From the NCBI GenBank assembly GCA_004124875.1, contig SCKJ01000004.1, positions 1 through 64,000 of the forward strand: a stretch of 64,000 nt of DNA. The letters are read 5' to 3'. Below, in pieces: positions 11,771 to 19,561 of the stretch. Both the position numbers and the translations under genes were made by a program. Numbering within the stretch: the first letter of the stretch is position 1; every line of letters starts with the position of its first letter. The DNA is from Fidelibacterota bacterium (GTDB taxonomy: Bacteria > Fidelibacterota > Marinisomatia > SCGC-AAA003-L08 > TS1B11). Under the pieces are notes generated by a model, which had not been told where the DNA came from, made no database searches, and saw only the letters and a program-made list of their open reading frames with translations.

Positions 11771-13345
11771 ATGGCTGACAGCGGCAACAGAGGGCGGATT
11801 CTCTGGGTAGATGATGAAATTGATCTGCTCAAGCCGCATATTTTATATCTCCGGGAACGCGAGTATGAGGTGACTCCGGTTTCATCGGGCGAGGAGGCAC
11901 TCCGCGAAATAGGCGATCATTCGTACCAGTTGGTGCTGCTTGACGAAATGATGGACGGCATGGATGGCCTGTCAACGTTGGAAGGCATCAAAAAAGTCAA
12001 TCCGGCCCTGCCGGTTATCATGATCACCAAAAATGAAGAAGAATGGCTGATGGATGAGGCCATCGCTGCCGAAATTTCGGGCTACCTGACCAAGCCGGTG
12101 AACCCCAGTCAGATACTGATGGCTGCCAAATCGGTGCTGGAAAAGGCCAGTATCAGATCGGATAAGGCGGCCAGCGGCTACCTTGAAATGTTCCAGGAAC
12201 TCAGCGCGCGCGTTGAGCAGGCGGGGCAGCTTTCAGAGTGGATCGAAATATTTCAGGACCTCACTGACTGGGCGGTGGAGTTTGACAAACACAAGGACCT
12301 GGGGCTGGGCCAGCTGCTGAGTGAGCAGCACACGACGGCCAATCAGCGCTTTAGCCAACTGGTCATGCAACAATACCGCGGTTGGCTGGAGAATCCGCCT
12401 GAAGTGCCGTTCTCGCACCAATTTCTTGATCATTTTGTGCGTCCCCATCTGGAGAAAGGCGCCCAGGTCGTCATACTGGTGGTAGATTGTCTGCGCCTGG
12501 ACCAGTGGAAGGCGATGCGGCCCATTTTGCAGGATAGGTTTTCGATAGACGAAACTGTGCAGATGTCCCTGCTCCCGACCGCGACGCCTTACTCCAGGAA
12601 CGCCATATTCAGCGGCCTGCTGCCCGATGAGCTGCCCCGGAAATTTCCCGATGAATGGGCAGAGATGGTGGCCAACGATTCGAGCATGAACCGGCACGAA
12701 TCGACATTCCTGCGGGGCTACCTCGATCGCAACGGCATGAAAAATCTGCACATGAAATATTTTAAGGTGATTACCGCGGACGAAGGCCAGAAAGTGCTGG
12801 GCCGGCTGAAAGAGTACCGCGATACGGGCATGCTCGCTTTTGTAGTCAACTTTGTTGATATGCTGGCACACCACCGCGCCGAGAGCGACGTCATCAAGGA
12901 GATGCTGCCTGACGAATCGGGCTACCGGGCTACCATCTGTTCGTGGCTGGAGCAGTCGTGGATGGGAGACTTGCTGGCGCAGCTCGCCGACTGGGACAAC
13001 ATTGTGCTGGTGCTGACCAGCGACCACGGCTCCATTCTCGTGGACAAACCGCTGCGGATTTTGGGTGACCGCACCACTTCATCGGGAGTACGCTATAAGT
13101 ATGGCAAGAATCTCAATGCCCCTGAGAAGGGGGGGCTGACGATCAAAAAGCCGGCGGAGTATCATCTGCCCGCGGATGAAGTGACCACCAATTATATCAT
13201 CGCCCGTGACCGGCACTTCTTCGTGTTCCCCACCGATTACCACCGCTTTGTAAAACGGTTTGAAGGCAGCTTTCAGCATGGCGGCATCTCCATGGAGGAG
13301 ATGATTGTTCCCGTTGCCACGCTGCGGCCTCGAGAAAGTGGATGA
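11771..13345 (+). CDS. porX: PorX-like response regulator with PglZ domain
   Basis: This 524-aa two-part regulator has an N-terminal receiver domain (about 8-125) with the full phospho-switch set: Asp14/Asp15, phospho-acceptor Asp58 (LVLLDEMM), Thr86 and Lys108. A linker leads to a C-terminal PglZ/alkaline-phosphatase-like domain with ILVVDCLRLDQW, the PTATPYSRNAIFSG loop that should carry the nucleophilic Thr, and LTSDHGSI. In Porphyromonas, PorX is the regulator of the type IX secretion system and its PglZ domain has phosphodiesterase activity. Its role here is inferred. No histidine kinase lies in the window. It follows the CHASE2 cyclase by 71 nt and overlaps tsaE, so it may belong to either block. 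The ATG start gives a normal receiver N-terminus. Confidence 0.93.
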   Translation: MADSGNRGRILWVDDEIDLLKPHILYLREREYEVTPVSSGEEALREIGDHSYQLVLLDEMMDGMDGLSTLEGIKKVNPALPVIMITKNEEEWLMDEAIAAEISGYLTKPVNPSQILMAAKSVLEKASIRSDKAASGYLEMFQELSARVEQAGQLSEWIEIFQDLTDWAVEFDKHKDLGLGQLLSEQHTTANQRFSQLVMQQYRGWLENPPEVPFSHQFLDHFVRPHLEKGAQVVILVVDCLRLDQWKAMRPILQDRFSIDETVQMSLLPTATPYSRNAIFSGLLPDELPRKFPDEWAEMVANDSSMNRHESTFLRGYLDRNGMKNLHMKYFKVITADEGQKVLGRLKEYRDTGMLAFVVNFVDMLAHHRAESDVIKEMLPDESGYRATICSWLEQSWMGDLLAQLADWDNIVLVLTSDHGSILVDKPLRILGDRTTSSGVRYKYGKNLNAPEKGGLTIKKPAEYHLPADEVTTNYIIARDRHFFVFPTDYHRFVKRFEGSFQHGGISMEEMIVPVATLRPRESG

Positions 13346-13769
13346 GAGCGTGTGGAGCGGCATTGACAGCGCCAGCGCAGCGGACACCCGCAGGGCCGGC
13401 GTCGATTTTTCGGCCAGCTTGAGTCCGGGCGATGTTGTGGCGCTGCAGGGTGAATTGGGCAGCGGGAAAACGACCTTTATCCAGGGCGTGGTCAGCGGCC
13501 TGGGTCTCGACAGCGACGTCACTTCGCCCACCTTTGCCCTGGTGCATGAGTACGGCCAGCCGGCGGAAGTGGTCCATATCGACTGCTACCGCGAAACCTC
13601 CCTGGAACGTTGGCTATCGCTCGGTGTCACCGACTATTTTGACGGCGCCGCAGTCTGCCTGGTCGAGTGGCCGGAGGTCCTGGCCCCGATCCTGCCTCCC
13701 GGCACCATTCAACTACGGTTCAGCCTCGGCAGCGACCAGCATCGGCGTTTGATCAGGAGGGAAAATTGA
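13338..13769 (+). CDS. tsaE: tRNA t6A biosynthesis ATPase TsaE
   Basis: TsaE is the small P-loop ATPase that works with TsaB and TsaD to make threonylcarbamoyl-adenosine at position 37 of ANN-reading tRNAs. The Walker A motif GELGSGKTTF and the following SPTFALVHEY and VHIDCYR motifs match the family. The start is set at GTG 13338, overlapping the end of the PorX-like gene; GTG 13350 and TTG 13305 are alternatives. A 143-aa product is normal. The ending TTGA is shared with the start of tsaB. Confidence 0.93.
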   Translation: MDESVWSGIDSASAADTRRAGVDFSASLSPGDVVALQGELGSGKTTFIQGVVSGLGLDSDVTSPTFALVHEYGQPAEVVHIDCYRETSLERWLSLGVTDYFDGAAVCLVEWPEVLAPILPPGTIQLRFSLGSDQHRRLIRREN

Positions 13770-14380
13770 CCCTGTTGGCCATTGAGACGGCTTACGATAT
13801 CTGCGGCGCGGCCGTCCTCAGCGGTGAGACGCTCCACGCGCTGGAAGAGGCCTCCGCGCCCAGGCAGCACAACGAACGCCTGGCCAACCAGGTTGAGGCA
13901 GCCCTGCGGACGGCGGGCCTCAGCTTTGGACAGTTGGAGGCCATTGCCGTCTCCAGTGGACCGGGATCCTACACCGGGCTGCGCATCGGCATGAGCTACG
14001 CCAAAGGTTTGGCCACGGGTCTGGACCTGCCCATCATACCGGTGCCGACGCTGGCCTGCATGGCGCATGCAGTGCGGGAGGAGCTGGATTGGATCGCCGC
14101 CTGGTCACACCGGGACCTGTTCTACTGCGCGCCGGTTCACTCAGGAGCGCTCGGAGAAATGCTCAGCCTCAGCAGCGATGAACTCAAAGAGGTGACGGTA
14201 GGCAAAAAGTTGGCCTGCCACAGGGCGGGCTGGGATGGCGCGCCGTTCGATACGAGTCTAATCCCGGTCTATCCATCCGCAGAGAAAGTGGGTAGGTTTG
14301 CCCTTATAAATGAATTAACGTCCCGGTCCGATATAGAGGGGCTGGTGCCTGAATATTTTCGTAATTATCAGTTGAATTGA
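13766..14380 (+). CDS. tsaB: tRNA t6A biosynthesis protein TsaB
   Basis: TsaB is the inactive ASKHA-fold partner that scaffolds TsaD in t6A synthesis. The family opening is clear (LLAIETAYDICGAAVL), as are QHNERL and the SSGPGSYTGLRIGMSYAKGLA signature. The chosen start is TTG 13766, whose first base lies in the last codon of tsaE; a near-ideal CAGGAGGG sits at 13754-13761. This gives a 204-aa protein, whereas a longer frame would add a non-family N-terminus. TsaD itself is not in the window. Confidence 0.93.
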   Translation: MTLLAIETAYDICGAAVLSGETLHALEEASAPRQHNERLANQVEAALRTAGLSFGQLEAIAVSSGPGSYTGLRIGMSYAKGLATGLDLPIIPVPTLACMAHAVREELDWIAAWSHRDLFYCAPVHSGALGEMLSLSSDELKEVTVGKKLACHRAGWDGAPFDTSLIPVYPSAEKVGRFALINELTSRSDIEGLVPEYFRNYQLN

Positions 14381-14388
14381 TTATAAAT

Positions 14389-14832
14389 ATGCTCATTCGT
14401 GAAGCCCAGGTCAGCGATATCGATCAGATGCTGGCTATTGAAGACTACTGTTATGATAATCCCTGGCCGAGAGAGGCGTTCGAGGAAGAAGTTGAAAATT
14501 CCGCACAGGGTATCGGCTTTATTGCTGAAGAGGACGGCTATATGGTCGGGTTTGCCACCGGTCTCGCCGTTGCCAACGAATATCACCTGCACAACATAGC
14601 TGTGCATCCCGATCATCAGGGGCAGGGCATAGGCCGGCACCTGCTGGAAAAGATTGATGAATATTGCCATGAAAAGGACCTGCACAAGATATTGCTGGAG
14701 GTGCGGCGAGATAACGAGACCGCCCGGCGGCTCTATCTCGGCATGGGTTACGAATCGGTGGGCCACCGGAAAGACTACTACGGAACCGGCAGAGATGCCT
14801 ACCTGTTCACCAAGACCCTTGCCCGGGAGTAA
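14389..14832 (+). CDS. rimI: Ribosomal protein S18 N-acetyltransferase RimI
   Basis: This GNAT-family acetyltransferase transfers acetyl from acetyl-CoA to the N-terminus of ribosomal protein S18. The acetyl-CoA-binding loop HPDHQGQGIGRHLL and the C-terminal RRLYLGMGYESVGHRKDYY match RimI. The gene follows tsaB by 8 nt, a very common tsaB-rimI pairing. ATG 14389 gives the usual MLIREAQVSDID start; TTG 14377, which overlaps the tsaB stop, is possible. Other GNATs look alike, but the context supports RimI. Confidence 0.88.
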   Translation: MLIREAQVSDIDQMLAIEDYCYDNPWPREAFEEEVENSAQGIGFIAEEDGYMVGFATGLAVANEYHLHNIAVHPDHQGQGIGRHLLEKIDEYCHEKDLHKILLEVRRDNETARRLYLGMGYESVGHRKDYYGTGRDAYLFTKTLARE

Positions 14833-14834
14833 CC

Positions 14835-15704
14835 TTGGCCTGGTTTAGACGCAGCAAACAGAAAATTCTTTCGACGGAGCGCCGCACTGTTTCGGAGGAC
14901 CTGTGGCGTAAATGCCCAAGTTGCAGCGAGTACGTCTACAACCGGGAGCTGGAAAACGCGCAGTATGTCTGTCCCACCTGCTCCCACCATTTCAGCATCA
15001 ACTGCCGAAAGTACCTTGAGCTCCTGCTGGACAGCAACGGCGCCACCACGGAGCTCAACAGCAATCTGAAATCGGTCGATCCGCTGGGCTTTGTGGCACT
15101 AAAAAAATATTCCGATCAAATAATTGCTGCCCAGGAAAAAACCGGCCTGGGTGAGGCGGTCATTACCGTCACGGGGACGGTTGACGGCTATCCCATCGTG
15201 CTGTGCGTCATGGATTTTGCATTCATCGGCGGCAGTATGGGTTCCGCGGTGGGCGAGAAAATTTCCAGGGCCATCGAGTACGCCCGCGAACATCATTTTC
15301 CCCTGGCGATCATATCGGCCTCCGGCGGCGCACGCATGCAGGAAGGCGCTCTCTCGCTGATGCAGATGGCCAAGTTGAGCGCCAAGCTCGCCGTTTTCGC
15401 GCAGGAGCGGGGCCTGTTTGTCTCCATCCTCACCGATCCCACTACCGGCGGCGTGACGGCCAGCTTCGCCATGCTGGGGGACGTTATCCTGGCTGAACCG
15501 GGCGCACTGATCGGATTCGCCGGAGCCCGCGTCATCAAGCAGACCATTGGCCAGGATCTGCCTGAAGGGTTCCAAAGGGCGGAATTCCTGCTTGAAAAAG
15601 GTTTCGTGGATCACATTGTACACCGCAAAGAGATGCGCAGCACCCTCAAGCATCTCATCTCATTTTTCGGATATGAGCGCTCCGCTGATTCTCATCAGCA
15701 ATGA
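14835..15704 (+). CDS. accD: Acetyl-CoA carboxylase carboxyltransferase subunit beta
   Basis: AccD, together with AccA, moves the carboxyl group from biotin to acetyl-CoA, making malonyl-CoA for fatty-acid synthesis. The N-terminal zinc ribbon has Cys27, Cys30, Cys46 and Cys49 (CPSC...CPTC). The crotonase-like core shows MDFAFIGGSMGSAVGEK, SASGGARMQEGALSLMQMAK and DPTTGGVTASFAMLGD. The 289-aa length is typical. The start is TTG 14835, two bases after rimI. Its last 32 nt overlap surE in another frame, so its C-terminal tail (RSADSHQQ) may be shaped by that overlap. accA is not in the window; the fab cluster lies at 43551-48746. Confidence 0.95.
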   Translation: MAWFRRSKQKILSTERRTVSEDLWRKCPSCSEYVYNRELENAQYVCPTCSHHFSINCRKYLELLLDSNGATTELNSNLKSVDPLGFVALKKYSDQIIAAQEKTGLGEAVITVTGTVDGYPIVLCVMDFAFIGGSMGSAVGEKISRAIEYAREHHFPLAIISASGGARMQEGALSLMQMAKLSAKLAVFAQERGLFVSILTDPTTGGVTASFAMLGDVILAEPGALIGFAGARVIKQTIGQDLPEGFQRAEFLLEKGFVDHIVHRKEMRSTLKHLISFFGYERSADSHQQ

Positions 15705-16470
15705 CGACGGCATCACCGCTGAAGGTCTGAGAGCCCTTTGCGAGGCCATGCTTCCGCTCGGCGAAGTGGTGGTGATGGCGCCTGAAATCGAGCGCAGCGC
15801 CATGGGTCATGCCATTACGCTGTCTGATCCGCTCAGGGTTTCTCCCACCGATATGGGCATGGATGGCGTCACGGCATACGCCTGCTCCGGCACCCCTGCC
15901 GATTGCGTCAAGCTGGCCATCCGCGCCATTCTGCCACGCAGGCCCGACCTGGTCGTATCGGGCATCAACCATGGCAGCAATACGGGCGTCAATGTGATCT
16001 ACTCCGGCACGGTTTCGGCGGCAACGGAGGGGACTATCATGGGCGTGCCGAGCGTTGCCTTTTCCCTTGCCTGCCGCGACTGCGACGACTTTTCGCCCGC
16101 CCAGACCATCGCCAGGCATATTGCCGGGCGGGTTCTAACTAACGGCCTGCCCCCGGGCACACTGCTTAACGTCAACATCCCCGATCAGCCGGCAGGCAGT
16201 TTTCCTGAGGGGAATCTCGATGGCAGTGGCTATGAGCTCACTGTGCATGGCAAGGCTGACTGGGAGGACGATTACGACAAGCGTGTAGATCCCCACAACC
16301 GGGTCTACTACTGGCTATCGGGGCGGCGGCGGGACGTCGAGGAGCAGAGCCATACCGATGAGCAGACCTTGAAGGCGGGTAAGGTGAGCATTACACCGCT
16401 GCACTACGATCTCACCGCGCACCACTTTTCCGAGGAGCTGTCACGGTGGAGCCTCTTCCAGCGGCCATGA
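15673..16470 (+). CDS. surE: 5'/3'-nucleotidase SurE
   Basis: SurE is a metal-dependent nucleotidase acting on 5'- and 3'-nucleoside monophosphates and short polyphosphate. Family motifs are present: ISNDDGITAEGL with the metal-binding Asp pair, MAPEIERSAMGHAITL, CSGTPADCVKL and GINHGSNTGVNVIYSGTVSAATEG. ATG 15673 was chosen because MSAPLILISNDDG is the usual start; it lies 32 nt inside accD. The product is 265 aa. The gene ends in an ATGA overlap with guaA, putting it in the same polycistron. Confidence 0.95.
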   Translation: MSAPLILISNDDGITAEGLRALCEAMLPLGEVVVMAPEIERSAMGHAITLSDPLRVSPTDMGMDGVTAYACSGTPADCVKLAIRAILPRRPDLVVSGINHGSNTGVNVIYSGTVSAATEGTIMGVPSVAFSLACRDCDDFSPAQTIARHIAGRVLTNGLPPGTLLNVNIPDQPAGSFPEGNLDGSGYELTVHGKADWEDDYDKRVDPHNRVYYWLSGRRRDVEEQSHTDEQTLKAGKVSITPLHYDLTAHHFSEELSRWSLFQRP

Positions 16471-18008
16471 GCGGGCGGCAGACGGTGGCCATTCTCGACT
16501 TCGGTTCGCAGTATACCCAAGTCATTGCCCGCCGGATACGGGAGCACAGGGTCTACTCGGAAATCATGCCGCACGACACGCCCGCCGGCGCCCTTGCCGG
16601 CCATGAGATAGCCGCCATTATCCTCTCCGGCGGCCCCAGCTCAGTATTTGCCGATGATGCGCCTGCGCTCGATGCCGATATCCTGACGCTGGGGAAACCG
16701 GTCCTCGGCATCTGTTACGGTCTGCAGGCGCTGCTGCATCTCAGCGGGGCGGCGGTGGAGCCGGGCAGCAACGGCGAGTATGGCAAGGCGGCCATCACCA
16801 TTTCCCGGCATGGCCAGCTGCTTAAGTCCCTGCCCGATTCCATTCCGGTCTGGATGAGCCACGGGGACCGCATTAAAACTGTGCCGGATGGCTGGGAGGT
16901 GCTGGCAACTTCGGAAAACGGGGTGTTGGCGGCCATCGGGCACCGGGAGCTGCCCATCTTCGGCACGCAGTTTCATCCCGAGGTGGAGCACACCCCGGAC
17001 GGCGGCACTATTCTGGCCAATTTTCTATTCGGCATTGCGGGCTGCGAACCGACCTGGGATGCCCGGCATCAGGTTGAGGAGCTCGCGCGGCGCATTGAGT
17101 CTGAAGTGGGCGGCAACCGTGTGCTCTGCGCCCTTTCCGGCGGCGTTGACAGCTCCGTGCTGGCCGCGTTGCTCACCCGCGTGCTGGGCAAAAAGGTCAT
17201 CTGCGTCTTTATTGATCATGGACTGCTGCGCAAGGATGAGGCCGCTCAGGTGATCCAGGCCCTCGAGACGGGCCTGGGTGTAAAGGTCAACCTGCGTGAC
17301 TATGGGGACAGGTTTCTGGCGGAGCTGGCCGGTGTGGAAGACCCGGAACAGAAGCGCAAAATCATTGGGCGTGAATTCATTCGCGCCTTTGAGGAGGTGG
17401 CCGCTGAACTGGGACCGGTAAAATTTCTGGCGCAGGGGACGCTCTATCCCGACGTGATCGAGTCAGGGTCGGTGCCGGGCATATCCCATACCATCAAGTC
17501 GCATCACAACGTGGGGGGGCTCCCGGAGAACGTCGACTTTGAGCTGCTGGAACCGCTCCGGGAGCTCTTTAAGGATGAAGTCCGCAGCCTGGGGCGGGAA
17601 CTCAACATGCCCGAGGAGCTGCTCATGCGGCATCCGTTTCCGGGACCGGGTTTGGCCGTGCGGATCATCGGGGATATCACCCCTGAGCGGCTCAGCGTCC
17701 TGCGTGAGGCCGATGCCGTCTATCAGGATGTTTTGCGGGAAACCGGGGAATACGGCCACATCTGGCAGGCGTTCGCCGTGCTGCTGCCGGTAAAAACCGT
17801 GGGGGTTATGGGAGACTACCGCACCTACGACAATGTGATCGCGCTGCGGGCTGTCACAAGTTCCGATGGCATGACGGCGGATTGGTACAGAATGCCCAGT
17901 GATGTCCTGGCGGAGATCAGCAGCCGCATCGTCAACGAGGTGCGCGGTGTGAACCGGGTGGTTTACGATGTCACTTCAAAGCCGCCGGGCACCATCGAGT
18001 GGGAGTAG
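16467..18008 (+). CDS. guaA: GMP synthase (glutamine-hydrolysing)
   Basis: GuaA converts XMP to GMP using ATP and glutamine. The N-terminal class I glutamine amidotransferase has ILDFGSQYTQ, nucleophile Cys83 (GICYGLQ) and the FHPEVEHT His/Glu pair. The ATP-pyrophosphatase domain has the PP-loop ALSGGVDSSV. The dimerisation domain ends with VNRVVYDVTSKPPGTIEWE, the canonical GuaA C-terminus. ATG 16467 overlaps the surE stop (ATGA) and gives 513 aa, the usual length; an in-frame GTG at 16446 is less likely. Confidence 0.97.
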   Translation: MSGRQTVAILDFGSQYTQVIARRIREHRVYSEIMPHDTPAGALAGHEIAAIILSGGPSSVFADDAPALDADILTLGKPVLGICYGLQALLHLSGAAVEPGSNGEYGKAAITISRHGQLLKSLPDSIPVWMSHGDRIKTVPDGWEVLATSENGVLAAIGHRELPIFGTQFHPEVEHTPDGGTILANFLFGIAGCEPTWDARHQVEELARRIESEVGGNRVLCALSGGVDSSVLAALLTRVLGKKVICVFIDHGLLRKDEAAQVIQALETGLGVKVNLRDYGDRFLAELAGVEDPEQKRKIIGREFIRAFEEVAAELGPVKFLAQGTLYPDVIESGSVPGISHTIKSHHNVGGLPENVDFELLEPLRELFKDEVRSLGRELNMPEELLMRHPFPGPGLAVRIIGDITPERLSVLREADAVYQDVLRETGEYGHIWQAFAVLLPVKTVGVMGDYRTYDNVIALRAVTSSDGMTADWYRMPSDVLAEISSRIVNEVRGVNRVVYDVTSKPPGTIEWE

Positions 18009-18673
18009 CCCCGCCACCCGACAGCGCCCGCTGGCACAATCTGTCTGCCTCCTTGCCCAGTGGCGGCTTTCATGCTGTGTTGTCAAAGCGCCATGGAGAT
18101 ATTTTCGATACCCCCCTGGAGGAGCACCGCGTTGCTCTGGCCCGGGAACTGGGCCTTGCCACCGGAGCGCTGGCTGTCCCCCGTCAGGTCCATGGCAACG
18201 TTGTGACAACAGGCCGGGCTGGCCACATCCATGAGGAGACCGATGGGCTGGTGACGGCCGATCCGCAGGTTGTGCTCACTCTTCAGGTAGCCGATTGCGC
18301 TCCGGTCTACCTGGCCCACGAACCGTCCGGCACAAGAGGACTGGCGCACGCAGGCTGGCGCGGAGTGTCGATCGGCGTTTTAGCCCAGGCGGTTGAGGCG
18401 ATGAAGAGGACCGGGGCCGTTGCCTCGGAAATCGCCGCTTTTCTGGGGCCGTGCATTGAGCAAAGCTGCTATGAGGTGGGGCCTGAAGTGCGCCGGCAGT
18501 TCGATGCCGACCTGGCTCACGCCAATGGCCAGGGGCGCTATCAGCTCGATCTGCGGGCAGCCATCAGCCGCCAGTTGGCCCAGTCCGGGATTCCCCGCGA
18601 CCACATCAACGTATCGGCCATCTGTACCCGCTGCGACTTAAGCAGCCACAGCTACCGGCGTGATGGGGCCTAG
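17999..18673 (+). CDS. YfiH/DUF152-family (laccase-domain) protein
   Basis: The 224-aa product belongs to the multicopper polyphenol oxidase/purine nucleoside phosphorylase-like YfiH family. Members studied act on purine nucleosides or guard peptidoglycan composition. The metal-site motifs are intact: PRQVHGNVV, TLQVADCAPVYL, GLAHAGWRGVSIG, and a conserved Cys in GPCIEQSCYEVG. The GTG start at 17999 overlaps the end of guaA by ten bases, so it is translated from the same message. Purine metabolism would fit the guaA and surE neighbours, but that is an inference. Confidence 0.88.
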   Translation: MGVAPPPDSARWHNLSASLPSGGFHAVLSKRHGDIFDTPLEEHRVALARELGLATGALAVPRQVHGNVVTTGRAGHIHEETDGLVTADPQVVLTLQVADCAPVYLAHEPSGTRGLAHAGWRGVSIGVLAQAVEAMKRTGAVASEIAAFLGPCIEQSCYEVGPEVRRQFDADLAHANGQGRYQLDLRAAISRQLAQSGIPRDHINVSAICTRCDLSSHSYRRDGA

Positions 18674-18717
18674 GCCGGGCGCATGATCGCCTTTTTTTAT
18701 GATCGCGCGGCTGCTGC

Positions 18718-19491
18718 ATGACGTCAATTCTTGATGCGTTGTTGCTGGGCCTGCTACAGGGCGCTACCGAGTTTCTGCCCGTGAGCAGCTCGGCGCATCT
18801 GGTCATCGCGCAGTATCTGCTGGGCATCGATTCACCCGGGCTGGTTTTGGAAGTGGCGCTCCATATGGGCACGCTGCTGAGTGTGCTCATCTACTTCCGC
18901 AAAGACATCTGGAGCCTGGCGGCAGGCACTTTCCGGCCCGGCGAACCGGGGGTCAGCTCCCGGCAGGAAGTCGGCCTGATCTTCATTGCAACCGTTCCAG
19001 CGGTCGTTGCAGCCCTGGTTTTTAAAGACGCCATTGATGCCGCCTTCGACTCCCTTGACATGGTGGGTTGGATGTTGCTGGTCACAACGGCTGTGCTGAT
19101 CTCCTCGCGCTGGGCGCACGGTGGCACCGCAGGGGTGACGGCCAAGGTGGCCTTGATCCTGGGGCTGGCCCAGGCGCTGGCTATTATGCCGGGCATCTCC
19201 CGCTCGGGCATGACCATTGTCGCAGGTCTGTGGCTGGGAATGTCGGGGACCGAAGCGGCGCGGTTCTCGTTCCTCATGGCCATCCCCGCCATTCTGGGCG
19301 CGGGACTGTTGAGCCTCGGCTCAGGCATGCCGGGCGTCGCCCTGCTCCCCATGGGAACCGGCATGATCGTCTCGGCGTTGGCCGGTTATGTCGTCATCGC
19401 GTGGCTGATGGATATATTGCGACGGGGGCGCCTCTATTTCTTTGGGGGCTATACCCTTTTGGCGGGTCTTATTGTAATTTTCGCTCTCTGA
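18718..19491 (+). CDS. uppP: Undecaprenyl-diphosphatase UppP (BacA)
   Basis: UppP is an integral membrane phosphatase that recycles undecaprenyl-PP to undecaprenyl-P for peptidoglycan and O-antigen synthesis. The signatures are intact: LLQGATEFLPVSSSAHLVI near the N-terminus and AIMPGISRSGMTIVAGL in the second half. There are about eight hydrophobic segments and 257 residues, slightly short of the usual 265-275. It follows the YfiH gene by 44 nt. The ATG at 18718 starts directly with the family N-terminus. Confidence 0.95.
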   Translation: MTSILDALLLGLLQGATEFLPVSSSAHLVIAQYLLGIDSPGLVLEVALHMGTLLSVLIYFRKDIWSLAAGTFRPGEPGVSSRQEVGLIFIATVPAVVAALVFKDAIDAAFDSLDMVGWMLLVTTAVLISSRWAHGGTAGVTAKVALILGLAQALAIMPGISRSGMTIVAGLWLGMSGTEAARFSFLMAIPAILGAGLLSLGSGMPGVALLPMGTGMIVSALAGYVVIAWLMDILRRGRLYFFGGYTLLAGLIVIFAL

Positions 19492-19561
19492 TCTTACAGA
19501 CACCCGGCGCGCATGGGGCGCAGGGGAGCTGGCCTGAACCAAAAGCATTGGAGTGTTCCCG

